Assembly: GCA_964036045.1 (NCBI GenBank)
Contig: OZ038383.1
Coordinates: forward strand, 60,207,725-60,271,724
Origin: Eutreptiella sp. 'Long Island Sound 2002'
Lineage: Eukaryota; Euglenozoa; Euglenophyceae; Eutreptiales; Eutreptiaceae
Direction: 5' to 3'
Length of the DNA: 64,000 bases
Position numbers and translations under genes: made by a program. Every line of letters starts with the position of its first letter. The stretch's first letter is position 1. Positions 21,863 through 32,847 of the stretch are shown piece by piece. A model generated the notes under the pieces. The model saw nothing but the letters and a program-made list of their open reading frames with translations, was not told the origin of the DNA and ran no database searches.

Positions 21863-23338
21863 TCACCACCTGGACCCTGATGTAGTCCAGGTGGCGCGCG
21901 GTGTTGGAGTCGTCCGCGATGAAGGGGCGACGTATTGCGTCACTCTCCGTAGGATCGCCAGGATGATGTCCTGTACCACTTTCAGTGGCGCGAAGGTGTT
22001 GAGGCACCAGTGGTGCCCCGCCGCCAGGCGCAGGCGGTGTTTGCGCTGCAGGGAGAACTCCCCGTCAGGCTGCAGCTGGAGTCCCAGGTAGGGGACGGAG
22101 TCCGCCTCCGGCACCCAGTGCCATGGGTTTTCCAGGTGGGGACAGAGGCGCAGCTGCAGGCCCGAGACCCCCTCCATGGTGGCCATGGCACCCTTGCGGG
22201 GGTTGAGCTCCCTGCCCATCATCCCAAGGTACGCGGCCACCGCCTCCACGCCCTCAGCAGAGTGCTGCAGCGTGTAGGCCACTACCAGCAGGTCGTCTAT
22301 GTAGGCCTGGATGAGGCCCCGTTCGGCCTCTCCGGGCGGACGCAGACGGTGCCCCTGGGCCCTGAGCAGGGGCTCCAGGAAGAGCGCGTACAGCAGGGGG
22401 CTTTCGGGGTTACCTTGCCGGACGCCGCGCAGCATGTGGACGGGCTGTGTCAGCCCGTGCGCGATGACGATGCGCAGCCTGGCGCATGTGTGGAGGAAGA
22501 GCAGGAGGTCGGTAACCTCCGACAACACGGAGAGGTGGCGTAGGATGTGGTCGAGGGCGCCGTGTGGGGCGGTGTCGAAGGCCTTGCGGGCGTCCAAGGT
22601 GAGGACGTAGTTGGGACTTCCCCGTTGGAGCTGCCGCTGCGCCATGAACAGGGGAGGGACGATGTTGGAGCTGGGGAGGGCCCCTTGTTGCCAGTCGCTG
22701 ACCACTCCATGCCGTGTGAGCACTTCTGTGATGCGCTGGATGAGGGGACCCATGAGCAGCTTCATGTCCAGCTGGCCCAGGGCTATGGGTCTGTAGTCGT
22801 CCAGTCTGGCGGAGCCCGGTACCTTGGGGCTGAGCCACATGTGCGTGTTCCTCCAGTGCATTGGCGGCGGGGCGCCGCGGAGGATGGCCTGGTGAGAGTG
22901 GACCAGGAGCCACTGGACGGGTGCCGGGAGGGCCTTGATGAAACGGGCCTCCACGTGGTTGGGACCCGGGGCCTTGCCATCGGCCTTGTCCAGGGCGGAC
23001 TGCAGGTCCTGCATGGAGTACTGCTGGACCTGGGCCCAGGCCCCTTCAGGGACCCGGGGCACGTGGCGGCTGAGGACCGCCTGGAAGCCGGGGAGGTCCA
23101 GCGGGCGTTCCTCATACAGTTCCCGCCAGAAGGCGCGAACCGCGAACATCACCTCGTCAGCCTCTGTGAGGAGCGTTTGGGTGTTGGGGACCCGCACGTT
23201 CCAGAGGCCTGACGGGCCCGGAACCTCTACCTCTATGGCCCCCCGCACGGCTTTCAACCGCTGGGTGATGTCCTGGGCGTGGCGGCGCCAGAAATCTTTG
23301 ATGGCGCGCTTGCGGCCAGCCGCCGGGAGAGCGCGCAA
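21863..23338 (-). CDS. Non-LTR reverse transcriptase domain
   Basis: An intact 491-codon frame with the RT motifs in order: KADGKAPGPNHVEARFI (motifs 0/1), RLDDYRPIALGQLDMKLL (motif 2), LTLDARKAFDTAPH (motif A, catalytic Asp), GVRQGNPESPLLYALFLEPL (motif B), AYIDDLLV (motif C, catalytic Asp pair), GRELNPRKGAM (motif D) and YLGLQL (motif E). The QGNPESPLL and YIDD forms are those of non-LTR, not LTR, reverse transcriptases. The frame is open upstream of the first Met (a Glu-rich linker), so the protein was longer, and it ends within the thumb by frameshift. It would make cDNA from element RNA at the target site. GC-rich codon use matches the rest of the element. Confidence 0.9.
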   Translation of the reverse strand: MRALPAAGRKRAIKDFWRRHAQDITQRLKAVRGAIEVEVPGPSGLWNVRVPNTQTLLTEADEVMFAVRAFWRELYEERPLDLPGFQAVLSRHVPRVPEGAWAQVQQYSMQDLQSALDKADGKAPGPNHVEARFIKALPAPVQWLLVHSHQAILRGAPPPMHWRNTHMWLSPKVPGSARLDDYRPIALGQLDMKLLMGPLIQRITEVLTRHGVVSDWQQGALPSSNIVPPLFMAQRQLQRGSPNYVLTLDARKAFDTAPHGALDHILRHLSVLSEVTDLLLFLHTCARLRIVIAHGLTQPVHMLRGVRQGNPESPLLYALFLEPLLRAQGHRLRPPGEAERGLIQAYIDDLLVVAYTLQHSAEGVEAVAAYLGMMGRELNPRKGAMATMEGVSGLQLRLCPHLENPWHWVPEADSVPYLGLQLQPDGEFSLQRKHRLRLAAGHHWCLNTFAPLKVVQDIILAILRRVTQYVAPSSRTTPTPRATWTTSGSRW

Positions 23339-23478
23339 ATGGCGGATGTCTTCTTCAAGGGCGGCTGCTTGCCTCTCAGGCTCCTCCTGTAGCTGGCCCT
23401 GCGTGGCCGGGCGGAACCCGGGGGACGCACCTCACAGCTCCTCCGCGAGCCGGAGCGCCGCCTCGGACCGGATGCCAT

Positions 23479-24744
23479 CCCATGAGACCCACTGGGGGGG
23501 GTATTTTCTTCGAACGAACTTCAGTCTTCGAACGAAGATTCGAATCTTCGATTGAAGATTCGAATTTGAAGAATGTATTTGCTTTCATCGCAATTCATTT
23601 CAATCCAATCGAATTCAAGCTGCTGGGGAGAATTGCCGCAAGAGCGCAGTGACAGCAGCGCGCGCACCAGATTGACAGGCGATTGACGCAGATTTATGCC
23701 AGAAAGACGCAGATTTGCGCCAGAAAGAGGCAGATTTGTGCCAGAAAGAAGGGCTTTTGGTTTCTCAACTGATTTGTTGTATTTTTCAAGGGTGCCACTG
23801 TTTGACCAATGGTGCAACTTGGAATTACGCTCAAAAACGCGGTGGGCACGACGAATGCTTATAGCCAGGACGTTGAGGACGCGTTTGTGCAATTTTTCTC
23901 CTCCAGCTTTTACATTCAATCTACAGAGGAGTCAACCCAGGCCCTGACAAGCAGAGATTGAATCAACTTCTACGGTGGCACACCGATGCTCAATGCTCGC
24001 CTGACGAAGCAGTCGCTTTGCTTCTCGATTTGGGAATCCCTAGACGCCGCCTTCGGGTTCTATCGCGCTTTATTTCTAAGCGTGCGGACGTATGGTACAA
24101 ACAGACTGGCCTAAGGTTTTGGAAACCAATGCCAGGCCGCCGGAGAGTCAACTTGGCTTGAAAAAGGATGAAGGAGCCCCTGCACCTTGTTGGCCATATC
24201 GACAAGAAAACTCGCATCCGAAATGTCTCCTGGCCGTTTGATCACTGGATCAACTACGTTTTCACACAGCCTTGCCTCTATGAAACTCTACAGCCCAGCA
24301 AAGATGGGTTGGTTTTCATTGTGAGTGGCGATGGTTATCCTGTAGCGGGTGTAAGCTGGACTCAGCTTACCATTCACATCCGAAATCATGAGCATCTAGC
24401 CCGCAATGCAGCACACATTTGGGTCTTAGAGCTCGCATACTGTGGTGACTCCAATCTGAAGGATTTGCCCCGGGTCTGGAAAAAGAATCTGAGGGTGTGT
24501 TATTTCTTCGAATATTGCCTTCGTCCGAACCTTCGACCGTTCGAACGAAGCTTTTCCTTCGAACAAACGTGTTTTTCGAACAAAGTTTTGATTCCGCTTT
24601 GCACGCTACTAGGTCCTGCAGCGGATCATAACTACGCGATTCGTCGTCGTGAAGGGCGCACGCTGTGCGGCAAGTGTTATGCTGGGCAGAGATTTACCGT
24701 TTTTGAAGAAGGTTTCGGGACTTACTGAGCATTGGTATATACCG
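23479..24744. mobile_element. TTCGAA-edged segment, possible DNA transposon
   Basis: Composition shifts sharply to AT-richer. Both edges hold four TTCGAA hexamers: 23509, 23527, 23539, 23559 on the left and 24507, 24540, 24558, 24575 on the right. The left cluster includes the perfect 14-bp palindrome AAGATTCGAATCTT (23535-23548). A decayed ORF lies between. It separates two minus-strand retroelement coding regions as an insertion would. I could not define terminal inverted repeats or a target duplication, so the class is uncertain. Confidence 0.4.
23958..24728 (+). pseudogene. Unidentified decayed ORF in the TTCGAA segment
   Basis: One frame of about 256 codons, interrupted by a single TGA at 24159-24161 (23958-24161, then 24168-24728). 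The first part contains LLLDLGIPRRRLRVLSRF and VWYKQTGLRFWKP; the second contains LVFIVSGDGYPVAGVSW, HIWVLELAYCGDSN and a C-terminal CGKCY. The last third runs through the right TTCGAA cluster, so the true protein may end near 24495. Asp in SGDGYP and in CGDSN could be catalytic residues of a transposase, but that is speculation and no family is recognised. Codon use is far less GC-rich than in its neighbours. Confidence 0.4.
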
Positions 24745-26758
24745 TCAGTCCAAAACTTGCGCCTTCGGAACCCTGTCAAGAGGCGGTACCTGGGCTGTCA
24801 CCGGCGCAGAACGCGCACCAGTGATGCGTCCCGACTTGGCAAGAACCCTGTCTGCAAGAGAGCTCGTGGCTGGGGCAGCAGTTGCGCTGGCCACGCCGCC
24901 ACGGGTCCCATGGTGACGGCCGCGACCGTGGACGCCAGCGCCGTGCGGTCCGTTGGCCTGTATTGCCTGAGCCCCGTGGTATCCCGGGCGAGGTGCCTGC
25001 AGGCCGCCGTCCAGGCCACCGCTCCGCATTTCATGCAGTCCGGTTCGGCCCCCTCCGCGCGGTTGCTTCCCCTTTGCTGTACCGTGGTGGTCGTGTCGAG
25101 CGGGGGGCCCTTTTGCGGCGCCTCCGGGCCCTGCCCTGGCGGGAGGGCGGGCGGGGCCGGCTGCGGGAAGCTCTGTGCGCCCAGGCGCTCCGGGTGCGTG
25201 TGGTACGGGTTCTGTCGGCGGTGCTCCGGGGCTGTCCGGGGTAGGCAGAGGAGTTGGTGCAGGAAGCAGTGGCCCTGTGCGGTGGACGGGTTGTGGAGTG
25301 TTAACCACTGTTCCACCACGCGTCCCGGGTGTGCGGCCTCGACGCGGCGCTGCAACCCCAGGCTGCCCAGGCGGTTTGACGTGCCCGCAGGCGGGATGTG
25401 GGTCTGCGGGTAGAGCACCCGCAGCGGCTCCAGCGCCAGGTCCAGCACCTCGTCGGTGAGCTGTTCCGTAAGGGCCGACGCCCTGTGCAGGGCGTGGCGG
25501 ACCCCGGGTCTGGGGGCCGTGAGCTGTTTCAGCAGCGGCCCCGGCGGGCAACGTACACCCGGGTTTGTCATCCACTCCCTGGGGTGGCTCAGCATGGCCC
25601 TCCACACTTCCCTTGTGAGGGCGTGGTGGGGGGCCGAGGAGGGGACGACCCGTAGGAGGCGGTGGCACGCCGCTGGCGATCGCACGGGTTGCTGGGTGGC
25701 CACAGTGATCCACCTGCACTCCGTGTCGGGCACGATCGCCCCCCATTCCACGGTCCCCATGCCCTCGGCGTGGGGTAGCGCGTGGCCCTGCACCAGGGTG
25801 AAATACGGGCTCGGGTGCCCGTCCCCCTCTCTCCACCGTACCCAGGCCGCTCCCGCCTGCAGGCTGCGGAGCAGGGCCACGCCGGGGAGGAGTGGCTGTG
25901 GGAAGGCCCCCTTGACGGCTTCGGCGGCATGGGCCAGGGTCCCCATGAGTAAGTACCACAGCGAGAGGACCCAGGGGTCCGGTAGCGGTTGCGCCCTCCC
26001 TGTGTCCCATCGCCACCCGGAGTCTTGCGGGGCGGCCGGGACCGTGCCTGTCTGCATTGAGTGGGGTGCCCTCCTGTCGGGGTGCCGCTGGAGGGTTGCC
26101 GCGATGCTGAACCCCTCTGCCGCGGGCGCCACTGTGAGGCCGCCCCGAGCTTGCACCAGGGGAAATCCTGGTCGGTCGGCCAGGCGTGGAGGTCCCGGGC
26201 ATCTTCCTCCTCGGTGCCTGTGGGGGCCTCCTCCGGTGCCAGGTGCCACATGACGGCGAGCACCGCCCATGTGGAGAAGGGCCACGCCCGTGGACGGGTG
26301 TACACCTGGATGGTCCACTGTGGGCGCGCGCGCCGCACGCGGGATGCGTGGAGCACCCCTCGGACCATGTCCGCCGCCAGGACCAGCACCATTCCCGAGG
26401 GCTCTACGCCGATCCCCTCCGCCGGTCCGCCGTGGTGGCCCCGGGTGTGCAAGGCCACTTCCGCTTGGCCCGTATGGGCGACTCTGTTGACGGCCTCCTG
26501 GATGTTCAGGCTGCCGCGCGCGGTCTCATCCAGAATCCAGCCCTGCGCCACGCCGTAGCGCAGGGCGGCGCGTGCGGCCGCGTGCCCCACCGCGGGCAGC
26601 GCTCTGTTGTCGGGGCCGGGTCGGGGGTGTCGCTTGGGGCACCAGTCTTCCCCGGTGCAGTGGCCCTGTTTCCACGTGGGGGTGAGGGCGGGCACGCTGC
26701 CCGCCGGCGGCGCAGGTTCCGAGGGCGTGCTGCCCGCGGGGGGCTCTGGGCTTGTCAC
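24745..26758 (-). pseudogene. Unidentified broken ORF, retroelement-like
   Basis: Two overlapping minus-strand frames (26758-~26150, then 26318-24798) read as one protein of about 600 residues with a frameshift near 26170. It opens Pro-rich with CTGEDWCPKRH, then PDNRALPAVGHAAARAAL; the second part has LSLWYLLMGTLAHAAEAV, LTREVWRAMLSHPREWM, LEPLRVLYPQTHIPPAG, a Pro/Gln-rich run, and near the C-terminus a Cys cluster CMKCGAVAWTAACRH. I recognise no domain. It lies just upstream, on the same strand, of the reverse transcriptase beyond the TTCGAA segment, so it may belong to the same or a related LINE. Its upstream edge abuts CTTGTCACCCCTTTTT, a string also found at 3260. Confidence 0.4.
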
Positions 26759-26766
26759 CCCTTTTT

Positions 26767-27297
26767 GGTTAGGCCAGTACTAAGATAAAAAAGAGTGTTG
26801 CCTCTAGGCCTCTTTATAACAACTAAAGCTAACCTTTTGGCAGGGAAGTACACTTTTTCTTACTGCGGCATTGCTGACAGAGGAGCACAGTGCGGGGAGG
26901 CACCGCTATCAGACAGATCCACAGAGTTCCACGTCGACGTATAGACTTAAGGACTGAAGAACTGAAATGATTGCGCAGTGCAGAAACGAGAGAACAACAG
27001 CGTAATAACAATTCTAATAATGCTCATAACATTCTTCTCTCCTTGTCTCAGATATGTGATGTCCATGAAATCAACAATGAGGGCAACGCCGGAAGCGCTG
27101 CCATCCATGGCTCTTGACGGGAAAGGTGCTTGATGGTCATCCACTCTTAACAATTGTCAGTGAAGTGCTGCCCTCCATGATTCTTGCGAGCTGGGCCAAG
27201 TGACGCGAAATGTGCCTGATCGCCCTCCACTCTTAATGAGTCTCAGTGCGGCGGTTGCCGGCAAACAATGCGACAGCACGGCAACCAATGCGACAAG
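26767..27297. other. AT-richer stretch without a recognised gene
   Basis: No supported coding sequence. Two sub-blocks resemble each other: CGCTGCCATCCATGGCTCTTG...CCACTCTTAA (27097-27150) and GTGCTGCCCTCCATGATTCTTG...CCACTCTTAA (27164-27235), suggesting an old ~85-bp duplication. Confidence 0.5.
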
Positions 27298-27570
27298 GTT
27301 CACGCTGTGGTACACGCTTCAACCCATCTGTGCAGGGCGTCCAACATGAAGAGTCATCGCTACAAGGGTTCACGGTGTGGTACACCCTTCCACCCCTGTG
27401 TGCAGAGCGCCAACATGAGGCGACGCCGCGCCAAGGGTTCACGCTGTGGTTCACGCTTCCACCCCTGTGTCCAAGGCGTCCAACATGAGGCGGCGCCGCT
27501 ACAAGGGTTCAACTGTGATACACGCTTCTACCCCTCTGTGCAGGGCGTCCAACATGAGGTGTGTGCGTGG
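27298..27570. repeat. 70-bp tandem repeat, four copies
   Basis: Units begin with GTTCAC(G/-)CTGTGGTACACGCTTC at 27298, 27368, 27437 and 27507 and contain CAACATGAGG near their ends. Units are 69-70 bp, so reading frames drift between them. The ATG of the downstream ORF (27554) is the one inside the last CAACATGAGG. Confidence 0.85.
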
Positions 27571-28158
27571 GCATAGAACAACGGATTCATTCAAAAGATT
27601 GGTGCTCTGCATCTTCAGCCGCACTGGAAGAAACTTCACGCGAATTTGCGACGTGCTGCCCAAGGAGTACACGCCTCATCAAATAGCGGCGCGCATTGGG
27701 CCGCATGGACATGGCAGTTTGCTTGGTGATGATGTTTGGTACGCTGTGTATTGGGACTACAGTGATCTGCCGTCGGACACCTGGAAACAAACTGCCAGAT
27801 CACTGTTGCTGGCCATGCTGCTGAGAGAGGGCTGACGCCCACCACTGCAGATCAAATAAAGTTTGATGTCTTTGTCAAGAGTTTGCAGGATGCGCCTGCG
27901 TGGCGAGAACAAAAGAAATTGGAAAAGGCTGAGCGTGCAAGCCAGATGGAGGAGTTTGCCAATGCGTGAGCTCTTGGTCTTGACCCCAGGTCATTGGAGA
28001 GGCGGAAGCACACACTGGCCAGCTACCTCATGGGTCCGAATGCACTGGGCCGGGACCCAAGCACAGGGACATGGCGTGCCACCAGTGGTCCTATACCTCA
28101 GTTCCCTGGAGCCGCATTCGCATGTGGTATGCAGCCAGCGACCACTGGGGTCAGCTAA
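27554..28158 (+). pseudogene. Unidentified decayed gene beside the 70-bp repeats
   Basis: A first frame from ATG 27554 to a TGA at 27835 has FTRICDVLPKEYTPHQIAARIG and DDVWYAVYWDYSDLPSDTW. Coding continues in another frame from about 27826 (LTPTTADQIKFDVFVKSLQD, EQKKLEKAERASQMEEF), crosses an in-frame TGA near 27970, then has LGLDPRSLERRKHTLASYL and ends at TAA 28156-28158. One frameshift and one stop therefore break a protein of about 200 residues. Unlike repeat shadows, its residues look like ordinary soluble protein with a helical charged C-terminal half. No family is recognised; a transposon accessory protein or a decayed host gene are both possible. Confidence 0.45.
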
Positions 28159-28565
28159 GTACACTGTTTTAATGATGTATTTAAGTATTATTTTTTGTTT
28201 GTCTTCCGCCTTGCCCACCATGCACAGTGGCATGCACCATAGTGCAGCAGTATAACTATACATATTCAAATGTCTGTAACTTCTTTTATTGTTGATTATT
28301 TATATTATCGCACAGTGGATTACACCACAGTGCAGCTTCTTCAGACACACCTGTCGAATGGCCATTCGTCTCTCTGCTCAGTGTAATGTTGCTGTGCTGT
28401 CCCAGCTTTGTGAGTGTGCCAGTCAATGACGGACGAAACTAGTTGGCAGTCGGGGATATGTGTCAAGTGATTTTTCTACCTTTCAGCACAGCAGGGAACA
28501 GCAAAAAAACATGCAGAGGTTCAAAAACCAGACGGTCGCACTACAGCAACGGTGAACTTATAGAA
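28159..28565. other. AT-rich stretch without a gene
   Basis: I see no coding sequence. Two short related blocks, CACAGTGG(C/A)(T)...CACCA(T/C)AGTGCAGC, occur near 28223 and 28311. Confidence 0.5.
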
Positions 28566-28727
28566 CAGTTTTGAAAAAATGAACACCACATTTTGGAAAT
28601 GCATTTATGTTTGTTAGCAGAAAAGCTGCAGTGAATTCCTTGCCACGCTGGATTTGGAAGCAGTTTTCAAAAATGAGGACAACATTTTGGAAATGCATTT
28701 ATGTTTGTTGGGATAAAAGCTGCAGTG
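28566..28727. repeat. 95-bp direct repeat, two copies
   Basis: CAGTTTTGAAAAAATGA and CAGTTTTCAAAAATGA start copies at 28566 and 28661. Both continue with ACATTTTGGAAATGCATTT, ATGTTTGTT and AAAAGCTGCAGTG. Confidence 0.85.
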
Positions 28728-28769
28728 GGTTTGAAAACGGTTTCGGAAAGAAACCAAGTCCGATCACAA

Positions 28770-29430
28770 CACATCACATCACATCACAGGAATTCAAATC
28801 TCATCACACCGCATCACATCACATTGAGTCACATGACATCAAAGCACACCACATCACACCACATCACAGTAAATAAATTCAAATATCATTGCACCACATC
28901 ACATCACATGAAATCACATGGCATCACAAGGCATCACATCACATCACATCACATCACATCACATCACATCACATCACATCACATCACATCACATCACATC
29001 ACATCACATCACATCACATCACATCACATCACATCACATCACATCACATCACATCACATCACATCACATCACATCACATCACATCACATCACATCACATC
29101 ACATCACATCACATCACATCACATCACATCACATCACATCACATCACATCACATCACATCACATCACATCACATCACATCACATCACATCACATCACGTC
29201 ACATCACGTCACATCACATCACATCACGTCACGTCACATCACGTCACGTCACATCACGTCCTGTCACGTCATATCACATCACATCGCATCTCATCACGTC
29301 ACATCAGATCGCATCCAGCCACACGAAACTACACCACAAGACATCACACTACATCACATCAAATCACATCAGGTCACATTACATCAAATCACATCACATC
29401 ACATTGCGAACACCACATCCCATCAACTGA
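28770..29430. repeat. (CATCA)n microsatellite
   Basis: A 5-bp period array. The perfect core, 28932-29195, holds about 53 copies; the flanks are degraded, and the right side shows CATCA-to-CGTCA changes (29196-29270). On the + strand it has no G in the core. Its Thr/Ser/His-rich open frames are repeat translations, not genes. Confidence 0.97.
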
Positions 29431-29493
29431 TAACGCATCACATCATATGGCATGAGAAAAAGTCAATTTGTATTGGTTCATACAAGGTCAGAT

Positions 29494-30242
29494 AGTAAGA
29501 AAAAGTCACTGCGTTGTCTTTCTTGGGGGACTTGATCCAGGCTTAGCCCCCCCTAAAAGCCTTTTGTTGATGTTGAGACTAACTTGATTGTTTTTATCTT
29601 TCTGAAGTTTAAAGTACACGTTCTCAAAGTAACTAGGGTTATAACCCTAGTCTCCCAAGGAAGTTCACCCCTACCACTCAACTGAGCAGAGGTATCTTCC
29701 TACTTGGAGGTAATACCGAAATAAAGTAGGCCTCATGCCTAGAGCCTTGTAGGTTAAGCCTAGTGGTCCCCAACCTCAAGACCCCGATCCTCAACTGATT
29801 CTACCACTTATTGTGGTTCTACGTGTTAACTGTTTCTGAATTCAGTTGCTTGGCCGTGCTGGCCAAGCCATATCCCGTGTCTGGCCTAGCTCCTATGCCC
29901 CAGATTCCTAACCAACTCCATTTTATCCAAAGGAGTGTACATGAAGTGCTTGGTGGTATATTGGAGGCCTGAGTCTTGCCAAGTTTCACATAAAATCATC
30001 TATTTTGCTTATAAACCATTTGAGCCTTGTATTTAGATCTACTCTTGTCTATCTGCAGCCCCTCTTTGTTACACATGTTTTGATTGTGGAAGGACTTATC
30101 CTGATTTGATTGATCGGATGCCTGGACTTGCTCTACATTACCCTTATGTGGACTTCATTTTGACTTGTCAAAAATCAGCAAGGGTTTTCTAAAACATATA
30201 CAAGGAACAAGCACAAGTGTGAGCAAACGGGAAACATTTTCT
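29494..30242 (+). repeat. 5' LTR
   Basis: 749 bp, aligned along its length with 35941-36674. Shared landmarks include GTCTTTCTTGGGGGACTTGATC, CTCAAAGTAACTAGGG, TTGCTTGGCC(G/T)TGCTGGCCAAG and AACATATACAAGGAACAA. Small indels and substitutions separate the copies, so the insertion is not very recent. Confidence 0.9.
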
Positions 30243-30257
30243 GGTAGCAGAGGAAGG
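30242..30257 (+). promoter_or_regulatory. Primer binding site (initiator-Met tRNA)
   Basis: TGGTAGCAGAGGAAGG matches the complement of the initiator-Met tRNA 3' end (TGGTAGCAGAGGATGG in animals) at 15 of 16 positions and begins exactly at the 5' LTR end, where minus-strand cDNA synthesis is primed. Confidence 0.8.
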
Positions 30258-30320
30258 GCCCAGAAGACTCAAGCAGAACACGAAGAACACCAATAAAAAC
30301 TTGTATCCTGAACTGTGAAG

Positions 30321-30520
30321 ATGTCTGTCACGCTCAGTGCCAAAGCAGGGCCGATCACAGGCACCAGATCCAAGACTGATGTTGTGAGAGTACGGCCTTC
30401 ATCTACAAGTGGTGTACCCGTTGATACTGGTCCTCTAGAAGAACTTGCAGTAACAAGAGGGGCGGAAGAAATCCAAGAGATATATACAGAAGGAGCCCGC
30501 CGGAGTGCAAGCACTGAGGT
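30321..30520 (+). pseudogene. Truncated gag-like N-terminus of the LTR element
   Basis: The frame from ATG 30321 encodes about 66 residues starting MSVTLSAKAGPITG and ending near RRSASTE, with moderate codon bias unlike the GC-rich DNA that follows. It lies ~65 bp after the primer site, where gag or a polyprotein starts. At ~30525 it passes into non-LTR sequence without a stop. No domain is visible in so short a piece, so gag is inferred from position. Confidence 0.45.
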
Positions 30521-30531
30521 GCCCGGCTTAA

Positions 30532-32847
30532 CGCGACCACCCCACCCACGAAGCCAGCAAGGGTCCCCCGGATTACAAGGCGTCCCCCGAGCACAACCTG
30601 CCCGACATCACGGGGCAGCGGCTCCACGGGTACACCCCCACCCCCCCCTCTCCAGGCGCCCCCACACAGGAATGGGAGGAAGAGTACGCCATCGACGTCA
30701 CCAACAAGATAACGTACGTTGAGAGTGTGGAGGACCCGGAGCAAGACACCATCCTCAGCCTCCTCGCCTACCATAGCTGGAGATGGGGCCAACAAGTCAC
30801 CCTCCACCAGGCACAGAGCAAACCCCACCAGTGGTCCCCGGAGCAGAGAGCGACATCGGACATCGTCCTCCAGCTCACCCACGAGGGCTTCCATATCCTC
30901 ACACACAGCGGATTACCCGACGCCGCACCCACTGCATGGACACTGCCGCTAGCCCAGCCCCAGGGGGACAACACGGACGCACCCCCCTCCGAGGAATGTA
31001 ATTGGGAACCCCCCACAGCCACCACCAAACGCATGCCGCAACGACTCACCAAGCGTCACCTCCACCACGACTACCATGCCACCAATGACTGGCGGGGACG
31101 CCACACACTGCCCCTGCAGTGGGCATCACCCGAGCGCACCTTCACGTGGGGAGAAATTGTCCCCGGCACCACAGCACTCACGTACCTGTGGCTCTGGGAC
31201 GCGGAGACACAGATGCAGCCCCCTGGAACACACCTCCTCCTCACCCTGGAAGGAAAAGCCGCCATCGAGAACGTCCACACAACGGAGGGTCGGGACTACA
31301 TGACGGCGAACGCGGACACCGCAGTGTGGTTACACGCCCACGAACACACCACACCCCCCACTGTGGTACCAGGATCACACCCCTGGCACGTGATCATCGT
31401 ACACCTACCCACAGGGACAAGCACGGGAGACGCTCAACAGGGCTGGGCAGACAGGTGGGCGCACCTGTGCACCTCCCTGCACGACGGGCTGCACAGGCCC
31501 TCCCTCACCAGTCACACCCTCGAGCCGGGCCCCACCAAGGCTGAGTCCCACACCGGGGCAGCCCCCCCGTATGGGGTCTGGGCATACACGCGCACCCTGC
31601 ACCGCGGGGCAGCGGAAGCCCTCAAGACCACCATCTCCAACCACCAAGGCCTCGTACACACCCCCCACAATAACACGCAAAAGGGCTACACCCTATGGTG
31701 GCACCACCCCGCGACAGGAGGGGGCCTACAACCACCAGCAGACGAACCAAGCATCCGCCCGGACCTCACAGCGGTCGCCCACGCCGTCGTCGCGATGGCC
31801 CAGCAAGTGGGCGCGCCACCCCAATCAGCACCGTCTGTCGTCAAAGAGACGGCGGCATGCCACAACCCAGCTTTTGCACACTTCAGAGGACGCGCCATCC
31901 ACCCAGCCCCACCGGACCTCGACCTCCCTGCCCAGGATGCGTGGGCCGTGCACATCCTCGTGCCCCACGACGCCGCGCCTAAAACAGGGGCACGCATCAC
32001 GAAACAGCTCCCCAACACCGCGCTCCACTGCGGCATACCAACGCCAAACGTCATCGTCACCCACAACACAGGCCGCGACCACTACTACCTCCACGCCACG
32101 CATGAGCGCTTGTCCATCACCATATACGCCTTCACCACCTACCCGGGCCTCCAGCCACCACGACACCACCCGCGGCCGGGATGGAAGCACCCGGTACACG
32201 TCGCCCCGGCCCCACGCCAAAGGCCTGCCCACCACGATCCCCCTCCCGCCGACAGCACCGCCCTCCACGCAGCCTGCAGACGGACTGCGGCACAACACCA
32301 AAACAACCTACTCCCACGCATTACCGCTCGACTGGGCACCGTCATCGAGGCCACCAACAAAAGCACCTCGAACCTGCTGGCCCGCAAGCTACGTTCCAAG
32401 ATGGCACTGGAGTACACACTCTGGATATACTATGGCGAAAGCCGCACAGCACGGCTGGCGGACCTCCCCACCATCATCCCCCGCCACATACAGCGCGCCG
32501 TAGGGCCCTTCACCATATACGCGGTACCACACCCCATAACGGCCCAGTGCACCCACTGCAACCCCCGGTGCGCGCAACCATGCGCGGACGCCCTGCAGCA
32601 GCCGCTGCCCACCACTTACTACAGGAGGGTATATACCTCGGCACTATACCCGGAGACCAACACCCCCACCTCCTGTCCGCAGCGGACTGCCACCACGCCA
32701 TACCGCTACATCTTGTCGAACACCTGCCGGTGGGACCATCCCCTTTCCAGAAGCGCCCCCCCAACACCCCATTTCCTGGACGCCCGCCAGATGAGCCGAC
32801 GCATGCCACGCCTGGACCCAAACGCGCCATCGCACTCCCCGGCCTAA
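30532..32847 (+). pseudogene. Non-LTR retrotransposon ORF1-like protein, part 1
   Basis: Open from 30532 (just after a TAA) to TAA at 32845-32847, with no obvious start codon at the 5' edge, so the protein is truncated there. Features are QEWEEEYAIDVTNKITYVES, LSLLAYHSWRWGQQV, FTWGEIVPGTTALTYLWLWD, a His/Thr/Pro-rich middle, and near 32540 a Cys cluster CTHCNPRCAQPC. From ~32560 to 32890 a different frame reads better (LLQEGIYLGTIPGDQ, CHHAIPLHLVEHLP), so two frameshifts are likely and the TAA may be out of the true frame. No domain is recognised. Its place upstream of the endonuclease makes it ORF1-like. Confidence 0.5.

Larger units (their letters stand above)
16905..23478 (-). mobile_element. 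Non-LTR retrotransposon (LINE) with long C-terminal region
   Basis: On the minus strand the order is reverse transcriptase (23338-21863), RNase H (21042-20200), CCHC knuckle (near 19830), a ~600-residue extension (to 17390), then further coding-like sequence in a shifted frame (segment LRTQEVSAVTG...DWELWRDVWAAW) to about 16905. The apurinic-type endonuclease normally found before RT is missing, so the element is cut at its 5' side at ~23478, where the TTCGAA-rich segment starts. Frameshifts occur between RT and RNase H and near 17390. Enzymes of this type copy RNA at a nicked chromosomal target. Confidence 0.8.

Noticed and set aside
28932-29195. CRISPR-like regular array
   Set aside because: Unit is 5 bp with no unique spacers; a plain microsatellite.
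28701-29495. 264-codon frame of Thr/Ser/His repeats
   Set aside because: Pure translation of the CATCA microsatellite; all three frames are open.
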